A stretch of 64,000 bases of DNA from Candidatus Nitrospira allomarina (GCF_032050975.1 NZ_CP116967.1:1051001-1115000), one strand, 5' to 3'. Positions 16,322 through 25,215 are shown, numbered from the stretch's first letter. Notes: generated from the sequence alone by a model not told the origin. Numbers and translations are program-made.

Positions 16322-16883
16322 GCCAAGCCCCTCCTCCCTTTTGTGGGATAAAGCCGATCAAGTTTGTGATCGAAGAGAGGTTTAAGACTGGTTTGATGTG
16401 ACGTGGAGTGGCGTATCATTCCACTTTTTATCTTTTAAAATATTTTACGACATGTTTGAGCCCATCATTCTCCTCACTGGGATGATGAGCACGTATAAGC
16501 GTTGCCGGGGTTCGGCCCGGCAGCCAAGGTTTTGTCTGATGCGTCTCGAAGAGCGCGGTTTTTGTTGTGGAGGCAAAAGGACCCATAACCAGTGACTCCC
16601 CGTCCGGGCTCATTAAGGTGGGGCGGACGCGGGCCTTAGGAGGGCGGCCTAACTCGCTACGCTTAAACAAAGCCCGCCTGCTCATGAGAGCATCAGACCC
16701 GAGAACCGAACGGCAGTCGTCAGTCAACGGGAAGGAGGGGCATACAGACAAATAAGACTTTGGAAATTCATTGGAATCACTATAGATCGTCGCGCTGCTA
16801 TACCCAGACATCTCAATACACCCGAGCAGGCATTCGAACAATGATAGCGATGGAAAGTGAGGGTTTGAGGTGTTCGCTGAGGA
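16322..16883. other. Gene-poor region, possible dispersed element
   Basis: No supported gene lies in these 560 bases. An open frame on the minus strand (16428-16841) includes RRALFKRSELGRPPKARVRP, a type of low-complexity reading that recurs as orphan predictions in many genomes and more likely marks a dispersed non-coding repeat. TTTTTGTTGTGGAGGCAAAA at 16557-16576 followed by GGACCCATAACCA resembles the pattern near 9035-9070, supporting a repeated element. Confidence 0.3.
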
Positions 16884-17768
16884 TTAGGGCGAGGAATTAT
16901 CCCTCATTGGCGGGGGATTCTTCGTGGTCAGAATGGTGTGAGCGGCTTGGGAGGCCTCTTTGACCAGGATCCCCATTTTGGGGTGGGAAGGTTCGAGGTC
17001 GACGGGGAAGCCATAGTGACGTAACCGTTCGCTTGCCAGATGGCCAATAGAGGCGACCATCATGCGGTGAAGCGCTTTTCTAAAAAGGTTAATCTTCTCA
17101 TCCTTTTCCAACACCTTAACGAGATGTTCCACTTGAATGGCGTTGGTGACCAACAAAACCGGTATGCCCCCATCCATGACTTCCTGAAGCAGATGTTTCA
17201 AGGGTCCCAGATCCTCAGGTAAGGTCCACCGATAGACCGGTACCGGTCGGACTTTCGCTCCCCGTTCCCTCAGGCCTTCTAGAAATTTCGGGTTACTGAC
17301 TCCATATTCCTGCACCGCGATCCGGAAGCCCTGGAGCCCATCCGGGTAGGATGCATCAAGAGCGACGAGAGTATCTTTCCAGGTATTGGGTTCAGGGACC
17401 AGAATGTTCGGCTGAAGGCCAAGCTCTTTTAATACCAGGGCTGGTTTGGGACCCCGCACGACGAGCACCGTGTTGCGCAAGGCGGCAATGATCGCCTCGC
17501 GAGTATGCCGGGTTTGTACAACATCCAGCAGAGTCCGAAATCCTACACCGGTGAGTAGAACCAGTAGGTCGACCTGACCTGCCAACAAGGCATCGCCACA
17601 TTCCAGCCCTTGAGGATTGTCCGATAGTGGGAGTTCCCTCATCGACGGGGCGACATTAGGCACACCTCCGTGCCGGATAATCAGCCGTTCCATTTCCGTG
17701 GCCATCCGGCTTTCAAGAGCCCCCACCCGGAGTCCCTGAAAGCCGACATTGAGTTGTTCACCGCTCAT
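16884..17768 (-). CDS. hemD: Uroporphyrinogen-III synthase
   Basis: HemD closes and inverts ring D of hydroxymethylbilane to give uroporphyrinogen III, the branch-point of haem, sirohaem and cobalamin synthesis. Sequence conservation in the family is low; the call rests on the two-lobed pattern: FQGLRVGALESRMATEMERLI at the start, LLVLLTGVGFRTLLD (the common TGVGFRxL motif), a mid-protein IAVQEYGVSNPKFLEGLRERG, VPVYRW, VTNAIQVEHL, and VASIGHLASERLRHYGFPVDLEPSHP near the end. Length is 294 residues, slightly longer than the usual 250-270. It follows the FGE-like gene by 28 nt on the same strand; no other haem gene is adjacent. Confidence 0.9.
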   Translation of the reverse strand: MSGEQLNVGFQGLRVGALESRMATEMERLIIRHGGVPNVAPSMRELPLSDNPQGLECGDALLAGQVDLLVLLTGVGFRTLLDVVQTRHTREAIIAALRNTVLVVRGPKPALVLKELGLQPNILVPEPNTWKDTLVALDASYPDGLQGFRIAVQEYGVSNPKFLEGLRERGAKVRPVPVYRWTLPEDLGPLKHLLQEVMDGGIPVLLVTNAIQVEHLVKVLEKDEKINLFRKALHRMMVASIGHLASERLRHYGFPVDLEPSHPKMGILVKEASQAAHTILTTKNPPPMRDNSSP

Positions 17769-17796
17769 GGTGGTACCTTACAGAGGGGTGAAAAAT

Positions 17797-18660
17797 TTAT
17801 TGGCCTGATGGAGCAGGCACATCCTGGGCGCATCGAAATCCAGTGGAATTATTCCGGTCCGTTGGAAGACTTTTGATCCTCGTAAAAATTCGTACCTGTG
17901 GGGTTTCCCCCTGCCAGCCTGAACTCCGCAATACTTTATATTGGCCGGTTTCGGGTCCTGGGGGATTCCGGGCAGGGCTTTTGGCATAATAGTCTGCTTC
18001 GTACCAGTCGGCCACCCATTCCCAGACATTACCCGCCACATCATAGATGCCATAGGGGCTTTTGCCTTTTTCATAAATACCCACCTGGGTTAACGTGGCC
18101 TCTCCCCGCCACGATTGATTGAAGTTCAAATGTTCCAGCGTGGGTTCGACGTCACCCCAAGGAAAACGCCAGTCGTTGGGTCCTTTTGCTGCTTTTTCCC
18201 ACTCGGCTTCGGTAGGAAGGCGTTTCCCGGCCCAGTGGCAATAGGCTTCCGCATCCTTCCAGTCCACGTTGATGACTGGAAGGTCGGTGATCGACTCGGG
18301 CATCATGTTTCCTTTCCACAGTCCTTTCTTTTGATCCGTGGGATGTTGGGGAGTCCGGTGTCCGGTTTCAGTTACGAATTGAAGATACCGCCCATTGGTG
18401 AGTTCGTACTTATCCATATAAAAACTACTTACAAACACGTCATGATTCGGCCGTTCGTCAAGTCCCCCATCCCGGGCCGCCTTGGGCACACCCATGGGAA
18501 AGACTCCTTCAGGAATCAAGACCATCGGGGCGCCGTCTTTTCCCACAATTTCCTGCGGAGGCTCAGAAGCGCTAACCGTGCTGGAAACTGCAGCGATGAG
18601 TAGTAGGCCCGTCCATATCCCAACACACCCTACCCCTCGATTCCACATCCTTCCTACCAT
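17797..18660 (-). CDS. Exported FGE-sulfatase-domain (SUMF1-like) protein
   Basis: ATG 18658-18660 has GGAGG six bases upstream; an ATG 33 nt further out is less well placed. Residues 1-32 form a signal peptide (GIWTGLLLIAAVSSTVSAS). The rest is a complete FGE-sulfatase domain: MVLIPEGVFPMG, SSFYMDKYELTNGRYLQF, LPVINVDWKDAEAYCHWAG, KRLPTEAEWEKAAKG, the GIYDVAGNVWEWVADWY hallmark, and a final STGFRCAQD. True formylglycine-generating enzymes use a cysteine pair late in the fold; here the usual RGGSW-C segment reads RSSGWQG without cysteine. It is therefore more likely a binding or structural member than a sulfatase-activating enzyme. It lies 28 nt upstream of hemD. Confidence 0.88.
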   Translation of the reverse strand: MVGRMWNRGVGCVGIWTGLLLIAAVSSTVSASEPPQEIVGKDGAPMVLIPEGVFPMGVPKAARDGGLDERPNHDVFVSSFYMDKYELTNGRYLQFVTETGHRTPQHPTDQKKGLWKGNMMPESITDLPVINVDWKDAEAYCHWAGKRLPTEAEWEKAAKGPNDWRFPWGDVEPTLEHLNFNQSWRGEATLTQVGIYEKGKSPYGIYDVAGNVWEWVADWYEADYYAKSPARNPPGPETGQYKVLRSSGWQGETPQVRIFTRIKSLPTDRNNSTGFRCAQDVPAPSGQ

Positions 18661-19045
18661 TTTTTCCTCCAGTTTTTTCTGGCAATCCCACAATTTTTAA
18701 ATGATTCGATTACTAAAATACCATAATTCCGGTTGATCATGAATGATAGGTCAAAGGTTTGGGAGGGAAAGTTGAACCATATGGCCACACTGAGATTCGA
18801 CAGGGTCCGCTTTGGCCTCGCCAGAAGAAGCCGTTGACCATTCCACCTGTTGTCATCGTGAACCGTTGGATCGACAGGTGGGATTTTAGAAAAAAACAGA
18901 TAAAGGTGCGATTTTCAACAGACCTTAGAATTCTTGACGTTTGTTCGGCAACTTGCTCCCTCCCGGGGTCCTGGGTATGATGCCTTTCTCCAAAAATACT
19001 CGTGGGCGATATGGTCTCACTCTTCATCCATTTGACGGAATTGAG
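18661..19045. other. Divergent intergenic region
   Basis: This 385-base spacer separates the minus-strand FGE-like gene from the plus-strand VOC gene. Its left edge holds the GGAGG of the FGE-like gene. It contains TTGACG at about 18937 but no well-spaced -10 partner. No gene or RNA structure is evident. Confidence 0.4.
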
Positions 19046-19456
19046 ATGCAGGAAAAAAGAAAAACCCTCGGACTTCGCCATTTGGCCTTACGGGTGCGGG
19101 ATGTTCAGGCATCCCAGCGGTTTTATGAAGGACTTTTTGATATGAAAGTTGTGTGGCAGCCAGATCCCGGGAATGTCTACCTGAGTACGGGCTATGATAA
19201 TCTCGCACTGCATCAAGTGACTTCTGAAGAGTTGAGTCAATTAAACCTCTCCAAGGTTCACCCGTTGGATCATCTGGGGTTTTTAATGGATTCTCCGGCA
19301 AGTGTGGACGCGCTATTTTCGGAAGCCACAACACAGGGCCATACGATTGTGAAACCCTTGAAGCAACATCGCGACGGCAGTTATTCGTTTTATCTTTCTG
19401 ATCCGGATCAGAATACCATTCAGGTGTTGTTTGAACCCTCAATCCAATTGCGATAG
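19046..19456 (+). CDS. VOC-family (glyoxalase/dioxygenase fold) protein
   Basis: The start chosen is ATG 19046 (MQEKRKTLGLRHLALRV), just before the conserved first beta strand; the frame is open for 35 codons upstream but those residues look non-coding. The 136-residue single-module protein has LGLRHLALRVRDVQASQRFYE (first metal-ligand His), a central HPLDHLGFLMDS (second His), and SYSFYLSDPDQNTIQVLFEP, where family members carry the Glu ligand position near xEhh; here IQVLFE. These proteins include glyoxalase I, extradiol dioxygenases and fosfomycin-resistance proteins; substrate cannot be assigned. It precedes the MBL-fold gene by 72 nt. Confidence 0.82.
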   Translation: MQEKRKTLGLRHLALRVRDVQASQRFYEGLFDMKVVWQPDPGNVYLSTGYDNLALHQVTSEELSQLNLSKVHPLDHLGFLMDSPASVDALFSEATTQGHTIVKPLKQHRDGSYSFYLSDPDQNTIQVLFEPSIQLR

Positions 19457-19528
19457 AACAGGGTCGAACCCTCGCGGTTCCTTCCCTTCGCAGTATACGA
19501 GACAGTTCTCTCTCCCTCTCATCTTGCC

Positions 19529-21148
19529 ATGAATCCTTGGACGACCATTGATCCCACGCAGCATGTTGGACTGAACCCGTGGGTCTGGGTTCAATTGGAG
19601 AGCACCGAACCGCCAGGACCTTTCCCGTTTTTGGGCGGGGTGGAACCGGAAGTCGTCAGTAGTCTTCATCAGGTGCATGAGATCATGATGAGCGGTATCG
19701 AGACCGCCATCAGCGACATCATGGCCCAACGTGCCTCCGTAGATGACCCTCAAATACCCCGTCGTTTGGAGGACGCCTATGCGGAAGTAGTGCAATCTCG
19801 TCCTGCCCTACAACGGCATATTCAGTGCGGACGGAAATCCGATGGGACCTTTCACTGGGACTATCCCAAAAATTCCACAGCTTCGGCCAAGATGACGTAT
19901 GGAGGGTTGCGGATTTTTAACTCCGTCACCCGGCAAGCGATCCCGTTCGGGTTTGAGCGGCCAATCGGGCCGAATGTAGGGCATTTCCTTGGTTTTCTCA
20001 CTGGCCGGCATTCGATGGGGGAGATTCAAGCCGTGGCCCAGGCCGGCGGGCGAGATCTTGAACGGCAATTGGCGCAGCTCTTTACCTTATTGAAAGACCA
20101 TGATTGTCTGGCCATCGCTCCTAACACCTCCCTTGAAGCACATTGGCGTAAAGTCACGCGGGATCAAGATGTGGTGCACCTGGGACATGCGGCTTTGATG
20201 TATCGCCACCAGGATAATTTTTTATGGTTTGATCCCTGGCTCATGCCATGGTTTGCGGAGTCGCCTGTTCCGTCCCTGTGGGCAAACCTGCTTCCGCGCC
20301 CGGCTGGAATTTTTCTCACTCACGACCATGACGACCATGTCGATCCTCGCACTTTGTACCATTTGCCTAAAGATGTGCCGATCTTTGTGCCGAGTCGACG
20401 CAACCGGAAAGCGTTGCATTTTGATTATCTGTCCCTTCTGAGAGAGTTAGGCTTTTCGCAGGTCAGAGAGCTGGCTCATGGGGAAAGCTGGCGTATAGGG
20501 GACGCCCAGGTAATATCCGTACCGTTTTTCGGTGAAGATCCATGTGATGTGGAACTTCCACGAAATTGTTATTTGGTGGCGGACCGGGGGCGGAACACGC
20601 TGGTGCATGCCGATAGCGGGCCGACCAATGATGGCCGCTCGGCTTTGCAAGGCAAGGTCATGGCCAATCTCGTGTCAAAGTACGGTCCGATTCCCTTGGT
20701 TTTTGCCTCGCAACAACAACTCAAAGAAGTCCGGAGTTATGCGGCATATGCCTGTCTCTCTCCTCCGGGAACCTGGTTGGAGGTGGGAGAAAACGGCTTT
20801 TTGACCAATGCCTATTTAGCCGAGTTGTGTCGAACGGCTCAAGCCAAACTCTTTGTCTCCTATGCGACAGGGGGTGCGGATTGGTACCCCGATCATTTAT
20901 CCTTTATGTTCAGTGGGCGTAACCCGGCCCGTACGGCCTTGCTCACCGCGAATTGGGATCCTCCTGAAAGTCTTAAGCAGGAACTGGAACCGTTTGGCTG
21001 TCGCTATCATTTCGGCCAGGCGTTTGATGTGTTTGGAGCCGGCCCCAACGGGGAAACCCTGGTGTCTCATCTGGCGGATCAACTGACACCAATCGGTTTA
21101 TACCAGTTGGATCATGCCCCTCCTCCCTTTCTGCGAAAACATCGATAG
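19529..21148 (+). CDS. MBL-fold metallo-hydrolase with an extra N-terminal domain
   Basis: The 539-residue protein has a metallo-beta-lactamase fold from about residue 220: DVVHLGHAALMYRHQDNFLWFDPWL, the metal-binding loop FLTHDHDDHVDP, and DSGPTNDGRS as the later Asp position. It resembles the UlaG/RomA-type branch. The first 200 residues are an added region: residues 1-100 are unrecognised, and HFLGFLTGRHSMGEIQAVAQ to LFTLLKDHDCL looks like a small winged-helix or PqqD-like module. No signal peptide is seen, so it is probably cytoplasmic. Substrate unknown. It is followed by the RicT-like gene after 136 nt. Confidence 0.8.
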   Translation: MNPWTTIDPTQHVGLNPWVWVQLESTEPPGPFPFLGGVEPEVVSSLHQVHEIMMSGIETAISDIMAQRASVDDPQIPRRLEDAYAEVVQSRPALQRHIQCGRKSDGTFHWDYPKNSTASAKMTYGGLRIFNSVTRQAIPFGFERPIGPNVGHFLGFLTGRHSMGEIQAVAQAGGRDLERQLAQLFTLLKDHDCLAIAPNTSLEAHWRKVTRDQDVVHLGHAALMYRHQDNFLWFDPWLMPWFAESPVPSLWANLLPRPAGIFLTHDHDDHVDPRTLYHLPKDVPIFVPSRRNRKALHFDYLSLLRELGFSQVRELAHGESWRIGDAQVISVPFFGEDPCDVELPRNCYLVADRGRNTLVHADSGPTNDGRSALQGKVMANLVSKYGPIPLVFASQQQLKEVRSYAAYACLSPPGTWLEVGENGFLTNAYLAELCRTAQAKLFVSYATGGADWYPDHLSFMFSGRNPARTALLTANWDPPESLKQELEPFGCRYHFGQAFDVFGAGPNGETLVSHLADQLTPIGLYQLDHAPPPFLRKHR

Positions 21149-21284
21149 CCGGTGTGAGTCGGGAACGGGGTATGGTACCCAGGTTTGAGCCACCAGAATT
21201 CCTGCTTGGCCTCTTCCAGTAAGTCCGGTATGATTGATCTTCACGCCTACAGTATTCCTTGGTAGCAAAGGGAGGCCACGATTC

Positions 21285-22010
21285 ATGGTGCAGGATTCTG
21301 AAGACGAAAAAGAATATATAGAAGAAGTTGCAGTGGTTGGTGTCAAAGTACGGGATCTGGGAGAGGTAAAAAAAACCCGGACCGATGATCATACCGTGAA
21401 AGTCGGTGATTGGGTCTTGTTGGATTTAGACAACGACCATACCTTTGGCAAAGTCTATCTCCCTCCTCAATTCCTCCCGTTTACCCCGCCGATGCGGGTG
21501 ATGCGGCAGATTATTCGAAAAGCCACTGAAGAAGATGAACGCCAGATTGTGCGCCAGCTGCGTTTGGCCCAAGAGGGTGAGGAGTTTTGCCAGGAACGAA
21601 TTGCCGAATTGGGGCTCGGCATGACGTTAGTGGAAGTGTTTGGTTCATTTGCCCAGCGATCACTTACCTTCACCTATACGGCCGATGATCGGATTGATTT
21701 TCGCCAACTGGTCAAAGATCTGGCCAGGCGATTTGGATGCCGAATTGAGATGCGCCAGATTTCAAGCCGGGAGGAAGCCGCTCGACTGAGTGGCGTCGAT
21801 ACCTGCGGATTGGTGCTCTGTTGCTCCAGCTTTTTAACCGATTTTAAGCCCGTCTACCCTCGCGGTCGGGCTGACGCACCCATGAATGGCATGGATAGCC
21901 ATCGGATCGGGGTCTGTGGTCGGATGAAATGCTGTTTGTTATATGAGGAAGAGAATTGGACCCTCACTCGACGCAAACCACAGCCTTTAATTCGTCCCAC
22001 AAGACGGTAA
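21285..22010 (+). CDS. PSP1 C-terminal-domain protein (RicT/YaaT-like)
   Basis: ATG 21285 has GGGAGG upstream, better than an ATG 51 nt earlier. The 241-residue protein matches the RicT/YaaT family: an N-terminal VVGVKVRDLGEVKKT strand, VKVGDWVLLDLDNDHTFGKV, then the PSP1 core with LTFTYTADDRIDFRQLVKDLA and the cysteine-rich end GVDTCGLVLCCSSFL and RIGVCGRMKCCLLYEEE. In Bacillus RicT works with RicA and RicF as an Fe-S-containing regulator of RNase Y; the cysteines here are in the positions expected for cluster binding, but RicA and RicF are not in the window. Role here is inferred to be RNA-processing related at most. Confidence 0.82.
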   Translation: MVQDSEDEKEYIEEVAVVGVKVRDLGEVKKTRTDDHTVKVGDWVLLDLDNDHTFGKVYLPPQFLPFTPPMRVMRQIIRKATEEDERQIVRQLRLAQEGEEFCQERIAELGLGMTLVEVFGSFAQRSLTFTYTADDRIDFRQLVKDLARRFGCRIEMRQISSREEAARLSGVDTCGLVLCCSSFLTDFKPVYPRGRADAPMNGMDSHRIGVCGRMKCCLLYEEENWTLTRRKPQPLIRPTRR

Positions 22011-22108
22011 TACTATGGCATTCAAAAACGTTGGTTGTGAGTTAGGGGCTGCTGAGGCACATCCGCAAGCTGGGGTGGTTTCCGTCATAAGTGGAGAAAT
22101 GACGCGCC

Positions 22109-22528
22109 ATGGGGGGTAAGCCACGATTTGTCATTTATGCACATAATGCGACCTACGATAAGCTCCATCAAGTGGCCACGCTGGGATTAACGGCTTCCGC
22201 GATGGGGAAAGATGTGATGGTGGTGCTGTTGTTCTGGACCATCAAAAAGTTGGCGGAAGGGCGGTTAAATGAATTGGATTTTCCTCCGGAATATGCCGCC
22301 CAAGCTCCCGAAGTGGCCCGGTTGATCCGTGAACGCAAAGTTCCGCTCATTTCGGACATGTTTGAGGAAGCCCGTCAGGTCGGCCAGTTCAAATTAGTCG
22401 CCTGTAGTGCGGGACTTGAGTATATGGGAGTCGATGCCAAGGCGGTCACTCAAGGGGTCGATGAAGTAATGGGCTTGCCTGCAATTATTTCTGCCTGCTC
22501 CGGTGCGGAAACCACCCTATTTATTTAA
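22109..22528 (+). CDS. DsrE-family protein
   Basis: The 139-residue product has a DsrE/TusD-like alpha-beta fold: RFVIYAHNATYDKLHQVATLG and KDVMVVLLFWTIKKLAEGRL in the first half, LISDMFEEARQVGQFKLVAC in the middle with a cysteine at the position used for sulfur relay in DsrE/TusD, then GLPAIISACSGAETTLFI. The cysteine in LVACSAGLEYMG makes a sulfurtransferase-type role possible but it is not demonstrated. It lies 98 nt after the RicT-like gene and 112 nt before ubiE. Confidence 0.8.
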   Translation: MGGKPRFVIYAHNATYDKLHQVATLGLTASAMGKDVMVVLLFWTIKKLAEGRLNELDFPPEYAAQAPEVARLIRERKVPLISDMFEEARQVGQFKLVACSAGLEYMGVDAKAVTQGVDEVMGLPAIISACSGAETTLFI

Positions 22529-22640
22529 TTCCCTTTCCGGTTTTTCCCCGCAATGTGTTGGCAGGCTTTGATTGTTCCCTCCAGTTTTCTGAAGGGTTGA
22601 ATTCTTGACAAGACTTAAGATCGGGTGCTAGGTCCTTGGA

Positions 22641-23402
22641 ATGGTTCCTGTCATGAATAAAATTGACATCCCTGGCAAAGCGGCGTCCACATGGACCGGT
22701 CCGGCTCGGGAGCAGGCCGTCCAGCGAATGTTCACGGCCATTGCCAAATTTTATGACCTGAATAATTCTCTTCTGAGTTTTGGCCTGCACCATTCCTGGA
22801 AGCGCAAGGCGATTTCCTACATACCTGACATCCCTGGGACACGAGCGTTGGATTTGGGTGCGGGAACCTGCGACCTTGCAATCTTAGTGGATCAACATCT
22901 CCACTATACGAGCCAAATTATCGCAGCGGATTTGAATTTAGCCATGTTGCGTGTGGGCCAGGATAAAGTCCGGTCCCAGAGCTTGGCCAACCGTATTACC
23001 TGTTTGCAGATGAATGCCGAGCATCTCACCTTTCCGTCTGCCACATTTGATACGGTGACGGCCGGATTTTGTATTCGCAACGTCGGAAATCTTCCCCAAG
23101 CGCTTTTGGAAATCTGCCGGGTATTGCAACCGGGGGGTCGCTTTGTGTGCCTGGAATTTTCCCGTCCGGTTTCAGCCGGCCTGCGAAAGCTTTACGACTG
23201 GTACTCCTTTCATTTGCTCCCCTGGATCGGCACCAAGGTGGCTCGCGATGGTACGGGGGTGTATGAATATCTACCGGCGTCAATACGCAATTTCCCGGAC
23301 CAAAAACGGCTCGCCCAATTACTGAAGGAAGCCGGGTTTCAATCAGTGGACTATCACAATCTGACCGGTGGAATTGTCGCCATTCATGTGGCGGTGAAAT
23401 AG
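22641..23402 (+). CDS. ubiE/menG: Demethylmenaquinone/ubiquinone C-methyltransferase
   Basis: The enzyme methylates the quinone ring with SAM, the last or near-last step of menaquinone synthesis (and ubiquinone where made). The 253-residue protein has RMFTAIAKFYDLNNSLLSFG followed by LHHSWKRKAI, the family signature, the SAM loop ALDLGAGTCDLAI, TAGFCIRNVGNLPQAL, RVLQPGGRFVCLEFSRP, and a C-terminal GGIVAIHVAVK. ATG 22641 or 22653 are both possible starts. It ends 4 nt before the radical SAM gene, so the two are surely co-transcribed. A menaquinone role is likely for a Nitrospirota-like organism, but ubiA/menA genes are not in the window. Confidence 0.93.
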   Translation: MVPVMNKIDIPGKAASTWTGPAREQAVQRMFTAIAKFYDLNNSLLSFGLHHSWKRKAISYIPDIPGTRALDLGAGTCDLAILVDQHLHYTSQIIAADLNLAMLRVGQDKVRSQSLANRITCLQMNAEHLTFPSATFDTVTAGFCIRNVGNLPQALLEICRVLQPGGRFVCLEFSRPVSAGLRKLYDWYSFHLLPWIGTKVARDGTGVYEYLPASIRNFPDQKRLAQLLKEAGFQSVDYHNLTGGIVAIHVAVK

Positions 23403-23406
23403 CACG

Positions 23407-25038
23407 ATGAACTCTGTCCTCTACGTCTTTCTCCCCTGTAAAAAGGTTTATCCCACCGGGATTACCTACCTGGCTGACTTCATCCACCGGCGCCGGCCGG
23501 ATGTGCGTCAGCAGATTCTGGATCTCTCCTTATTTCCTCCGGATCAACGTCAAGCACAATTACGGGAAGTGACCAAGGCTTTTCAGCCGGAATTGGTGTG
23601 TTTCTCATGGCGGGATATCCAGATTTTTTCTCCGCATGAAGGCGATGCCTCGCTCGAGCATGCGTTTAATTTTTATTACGCGAGCAATCCCCTGAAGCGA
23701 GTGGTGGCCTCCTTCCAAGGCCTGCAGAATCTGTATCGCTATTACACGGATATCCGGAATAACCTTTCGTATCCCTGGCTGATTCAGAAAGAATTTCCCT
23801 CAATCGGAATGATGATCGGCGGCGGAGCGTTCACGGCCTTTGCGGATCAGCTTATTGAAAAATTGCCGGAAGGCATCATTGGTATTCTGGGAGAAGGGGA
23901 GGACGCGATTCTCAAAGTCCTGAACGGCGAGCCTCTTGGTGAAGAACGGTTCATTATCAAAGAGCAGGGAAGGGTCACCAAGGGCACCAAAAATACGCCG
24001 GCCCTGTTAGATGCGCTCTCCGTGGATATTCCTTATCTCACGTCAATCTTTCCACAATACCGTGAATATATCGGCGAATGTATCGGCGTGCAGAGCAAAC
24101 GCGGCTGCCCGTATGATTGTGCTTTTTGTCTCTATCCCTATATTGAAGGCAAACGGGTGCGCTATCGCCCGGCGGAAAATGTGGTGAAGGACATTGCTCA
24201 GTATTACCATCAATGGGGAGCCAGACGGTTTTGGTTTACCGACGCGCAGTTCATCACCGGCAAGGATGCCTACCCCCAATGTACGGAAATCCTGGAACGG
24301 ATCATCTCTCAACAATTACATATTGAATGGTCGGGATACGTCCGGACCTCCCTGATTAATCCAACGTTGGCCAAACTGATGGTGCAATCCGGAGTGGGAG
24401 ATTTAGAGGTCGCGATCACTGCAGGCTCGCAAAAGGTCCTGAACAGCATGCATATGGGCTTCAAGCTTGAACATTTGTATGACGGATGCCGATATCTAAA
24501 GGAAGCGGGATTCAACGGGCGGGTCATTCTCAATTATTCCTTGAATTCCCCGGACGAAACAGAAGAGACGCTTCTCCAAAGTATCGAGTCCTACAAAATA
24601 GTGGCCTCGATATTGGGAGAAGACCGGGTGTTTCCCTTGATGTTTTTCCTAGGAATCCAGCCCAATACGGATTTGGAGCAACGATTATTGTCGGAAGGGT
24701 ATTTATCGAAGGGCTACAACCCGCTCAGTTTGACGCCCTGGAACATCAAAAAGATGCTGTACAATCCGGCGCCGCTTAATAAGATCATTGCCAAGGCTTG
24801 CCTGGCGGCCTGGGGTCGGAAGCATGGTTCGAAAGATCCCCGTCCCTGGTCTGGCAGCTTGAGCCAGAGTGCCACGCAGCAACAGGGACACACCTATGCT
24901 GACACAAGCCTATCGAAAGGATTTGAAACCAATTCCGGGCGTGATGCCCTGCTCACCCTGGAAGAAATTCTTCGTTCCCGCCGCCCATCCGATTCCCAGC
25001 CGCTTTCTCCTGCCCCCGAACCCAATCCCTCGCGTTGA
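23407..25038 (+). CDS. B12-binding-type radical SAM protein
   Basis: The 543-residue protein has an N-terminal region of B12-binding-like topology (residues about 1-190: VLYVFLPCKKVYPTGITYLAD, ELVCFSWRDIQIFSP, IGMMIGGGAFTAFAD, EGIIGILGEGEDAIL), though no clear DxHxxG cobalamin-ligand motif is visible. The radical SAM core starts at residue 234 with the cluster cysteines C234, C238, C241 in KRGCPYDCAFCLYPYIEG, and continues with FWFTDAQFITG and LEVAITAGSQKVLNSM. The last 70 residues are polar and proline-rich. Members of this group methylate or rearrange lipids, quinones, phosphinates and chlorophyll precursors. Tight linkage with ubiE/menG (4 nt) suggests action on a quinone or isoprenoid, which is inference only. 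Confidence 0.85.
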   Translation: MNSVLYVFLPCKKVYPTGITYLADFIHRRRPDVRQQILDLSLFPPDQRQAQLREVTKAFQPELVCFSWRDIQIFSPHEGDASLEHAFNFYYASNPLKRVVASFQGLQNLYRYYTDIRNNLSYPWLIQKEFPSIGMMIGGGAFTAFADQLIEKLPEGIIGILGEGEDAILKVLNGEPLGEERFIIKEQGRVTKGTKNTPALLDALSVDIPYLTSIFPQYREYIGECIGVQSKRGCPYDCAFCLYPYIEGKRVRYRPAENVVKDIAQYYHQWGARRFWFTDAQFITGKDAYPQCTEILERIISQQLHIEWSGYVRTSLINPTLAKLMVQSGVGDLEVAITAGSQKVLNSMHMGFKLEHLYDGCRYLKEAGFNGRVILNYSLNSPDETEETLLQSIESYKIVASILGEDRVFPLMFFLGIQPNTDLEQRLLSEGYLSKGYNPLSLTPWNIKKMLYNPAPLNKIIAKACLAAWGRKHGSKDPRPWSGSLSQSATQQQGHTYADTSLSKGFETNSGRDALLTLEEILRSRRPSDSQPLSPAPEPNPSR

Positions 25039-25215
25039 TTTTTCTGTAAATTTATGGAGCGCGAAACCAACAAACCTGCAGAAAGATTAGGCTAGATCCC
25101 CCATCTTCATGGGTGATTTTGTGTGGAAACCAGTCTGTTACAAACGGAGGAAGGAGGTATTCCCTATCAAATGAATACCCACGTAACACGTTTAAACGTT
25201 CCGGAGGTTTAGGGT

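Noticed and set aside
16428..16841. A 137-codon minus-strand frame with RALFKRSELGRP
   Set aside because: Residue pattern resembles orphan readings of dispersed non-coding repeats; no domain or ribosome binding site supports it.
22015..22119. A 34-codon frame between the RicT-like and DsrE genes
   Set aside because: It overlaps the DsrE start and has no recognisable content or strong ribosome binding site.
25171..25212. A 13-codon open frame (MNTHVTRLNVPEV) after a very strong GGAGGAAGGAGG sequence
   Set aside because: The ribosome binding site is striking but the frame is tiny, has no gene downstream on the same strand to attenuate, and converges on the exported-protein gene. Without conservation it cannot be called a gene.
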